A stretch of 15,094 bases of DNA, taken from NCBI GenBank assembly GCA_964528575.1, contig CAZGTQ010000133.1:1-15094 (forward strand), in the 5' to 3' direction. A program made the translations under genes and the position numbers. Under the pieces are notes generated by a model. That model saw only the letters and a list, made by a program, of their open reading frames with translations, was not told the DNA's origin and made no database searches. This stretch comes from CAZGTQ01 sp964528575 (GTDB taxonomy: Bacteria > Planctomycetota > UBA1135 > GCA-002686595). How positions within the stretch are numbered: the stretch's first letter is position 1; every line of letters begins with the position of its first letter. Of this stretch, positions 13,621 to 15,094 are shown piece by piece.

Positions 13621-15050
13621 CGATTCGCGGAGCGGAGGTGGAGGGGACGGGTCTGGACGTCGGGTTCGTGTGCGCGGGCTGGCCGCCCGACGTCGGCGGG
13701 ATCGAGAGCCACGCGCAGGACCTCGCGCGCGAGCTCGCGGCGCGCGGCCACCGCGTGCACGTCTTGTGCATGGACGGCGCCGAGGGGCTCGACCCGTACA
13801 CGACGCGCACGCGCGACGTCGACGGAGTCCAGGTGCGGCGGATGGCGTATCGCTACCACGACCACCGCGCGATGGCCGACCTCGTGCGCAACGGGCGCGC
13901 GGAGGACGTCGTGATGGCGTGGCTCGCGGAGACGCCGTGCGACGTCGTGCACGTACACCATCTCACGGGGTTCGGGCTCGGCACGCTCCGCTCGCTCTCG
14001 GACCTGGGGATGCCGACGGTGATGACGCTGCACGACTACTGGCCGCTGTGCCCGCGCGGCCAGATGATCGACGTGCAGCTCGAGCTGGTCGAGCGCCCCG
14101 AGCCGTCGCGCTGCGCCCCGTGTCTCGCGCGCACGTGGCCGCACCTGATGCCGTCGTCGGGCGGCGAGAAGCGTGGCCCCGCCGGCGAGCGCGCGCCCGA
14201 CGACGAGACGGTTGCGCGCTTGCGCACGGACTTCGCGCTCGCGTGTCTGCGGCTGCCGCAGCGCTTGCTCACGCCGTCGGCGGCGTCGCGCGAGGTGTTC
14301 GTGCGCGCGGGCCTCGAGCGCGAGTCGATCGAGGTCTGCGCGAACGGCATCGAGGTCGGCGACCTGGCGGAGGCCGTGCGCGCGGCGCGCGCGGTGCGAG
14401 CTCCCGACGAGGTCGGCAGCGTGCATCTCGGCGTGCTGGGCACCGTGCTACCGAGCAAGGGCGTGGTCGAGCTCGCGCTCGCGTTCCGCGAGGCGGACGT
14501 GCCCGGGCTCGTGCTCGACGTGCACGGCAACCTGCCGAGCTACCACGGCGACACGTCGTACGTCGAGCGCTTGCGCGCTCTCGCCGCCGAGGACGAGCGC
14601 ATCGTCGTGCACGGCCCGTACGCGCGCGCGGAGCTGCCGGGGATCCTCGCGCAGCTCGACGGCGTCGCCGCTCCGTCGCGCTGGGAGGAGGTCTTCGGTC
14701 TCACGGTGCGCGAGGCGCGCGCGGCGGGCCTGCCGGTGCTCGTCAGCGACGCGGGCGACCTGCCGGCGGTCGCGGCCGAGGGGCGCGCGGGCCTCGTCGT
14801 CCCGCGCGACGACCGCGCGGCCTGGGTCGACGCGCTGCGCCGCTTCGGAACGGATGCCGACGCGCGCGCGCGCTGGGCGGCCGCGGAGACGCTGCCGCGC
14901 TCGGCGCACGACATGATGTTGCAGCTCGAGCGCGCCTACCGCGACGCGATCGCCGCGGTGGGCGCGGCCGAGCGGCTGGCGCCGCCGCCGCCGAAGGGCG
15001 CGCAGCGCAAGCCGGGCTTCTTCGCGCGCCTGTTCGGCCGCCGGGGCTGA
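13617..15050 (+). CDS. GT4-family glycosyltransferase with Cys-containing insertion (third of three)
   Basis: 477 aa from a GTG start with a good Shine-Dalgarno. The N-terminal domain has VGFVCAGWPPDVGGIESHAQ, then CDVVHVHHLTGFG. It carries the same signature as its upstream neighbour: LHDYWPLCPRGQMID (Cys145) with Cys166 and Cys169. The C-terminal domain has CANGIE, LGTVLPSKGVVELA (Lys281), LDVHGNL and RWEEVFGLTVREARAAG, with the E-x7-E pair intact at Glu358 and Glu366. It is a retaining GT4 enzyme by family. The C-terminus carries a Pro run (APPPPK) and then a short basic, aromatic tail (KPGFFARLFGRR) that could be a membrane-association or protein-docking peptide; this tail is not part of the GT4 fold. 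Sugar and acceptor are unknown. Confidence 0.9.
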   Translation: MTIRGAEVEGTGLDVGFVCAGWPPDVGGIESHAQDLARELAARGHRVHVLCMDGAEGLDPYTTRTRDVDGVQVRRMAYRYHDHRAMADLVRNGRAEDVVMAWLAETPCDVVHVHHLTGFGLGTLRSLSDLGMPTVMTLHDYWPLCPRGQMIDVQLELVERPEPSRCAPCLARTWPHLMPSSGGEKRGPAGERAPDDETVARLRTDFALACLRLPQRLLTPSAASREVFVRAGLERESIEVCANGIEVGDLAEAVRAARAVRAPDEVGSVHLGVLGTVLPSKGVVELALAFREADVPGLVLDVHGNLPSYHGDTSYVERLRALAAEDERIVVHGPYARAELPGILAQLDGVAAPSRWEEVFGLTVREARAAGLPVLVSDAGDLPAVAAEGRAGLVVPRDDRAAWVDALRRFGTDADARARWAAAETLPRSAHDMMLQLERAYRDAIAAVGAAERLAPPPPKGAQRKPGFFARLFGRRG

Positions 15051-15051
15051 G

Positions 15052-15094
15052 CTGATCCTCGAGCAACCGTTCCTCGCGTCGTTCGACGCCAGAC
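15052..15094 (+). CDS. Possible start of a further gene, truncated by the window edge
   Basis: After the last stop, the frame beginning CTG ATC CTC GAG CAA CCG reads LILEQPFLASFDAR with GC at nearly every third position, as in the coding neighbours. No ATG, GTG or TTG lies immediately upstream in this frame, so either a rare CTG start is used or the true start lies outside. Fourteen codons are too few for a family call, and no terminator is seen between it and the preceding gene. Confidence 0.25.
   Translation, partial: MILEQPFLASFDAR

Overview
The window comes from a bacterium with very high GC (about 70-75% by eye) and strong GC preference at third codon positions. Almost every base is coding. 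The gene content is a MoxR/Bat cluster, a BlaI/M56 pair, a sulfatase-fold protein and several GT4 glycosyltransferases. This suggests a Gram-negative environmental bacterium, with Planctomycetota, Myxococcota or Acidobacteriota-like groups all possible. That placement is inference: no rRNA, tRNA or phylogenetic marker is present.

Left edge (1-516, minus strand): a BlaI/MecI-family winged-helix repressor is followed 3 nt later by the first 39 codons of an M56 (BlaR1-like) membrane metalloprotease. The 288-nt intergenic region (517-804) is shared with the divergent plus-strand operon. It holds two adjacent 14-bp near-palindromes (611-638) of the form ACTACC-GA-GGTAGT, which contain the TAC-N4-GTA core expected of a BlaI/CopY-type operator.

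805-9485, plus strand: a complete MoxR-Bat locus in canonical order: MoxR AAA+ ATPase, DUF58 protein, a membrane protein with an ectodomain and a DUF4381-like C-terminal part, BatA (vWA), BatB (vWA), BatC (TPR-like with a Gln/Glu-rich tail), BatD (multi-beta-domain exported protein) and BatE (TPR, two membrane helices, SH3-like). The family is thought to form a membrane-spanning chaperone or stress-tolerance machine driven by the MoxR ATPase. Three subunits here keep vWA metal-binding (MIDAS) residues.

9507-15050, plus strand: a sulfatase/alkaline-phosphatase-fold exported protein that appears to have lost its nucleophile and metal ligands, then three GT4-type glycosyltransferases. The last two share a Cys-containing insertion and look like paralogues. 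Nine of the eleven plus-strand junctions are 4-nt GTGA or ATGA overlaps, so the stretch from the DUF58 gene to BatE, and from the sulfatase-like gene to the third glycosyltransferase, should be translationally coupled. The only larger gap in the run is 21 nt (9486-9506). The Bat machine and the surface-glycan genes may therefore share one transcript. The final 44 bases may contain the start of another gene.

The least ordinary points are the tandem BlaI-type operator facing the Bat operon, the apparent sulfatase pseudoenzyme at the head of the glycosyltransferase run, and the extra ectodomain on the Bat component between DUF58 and BatA.
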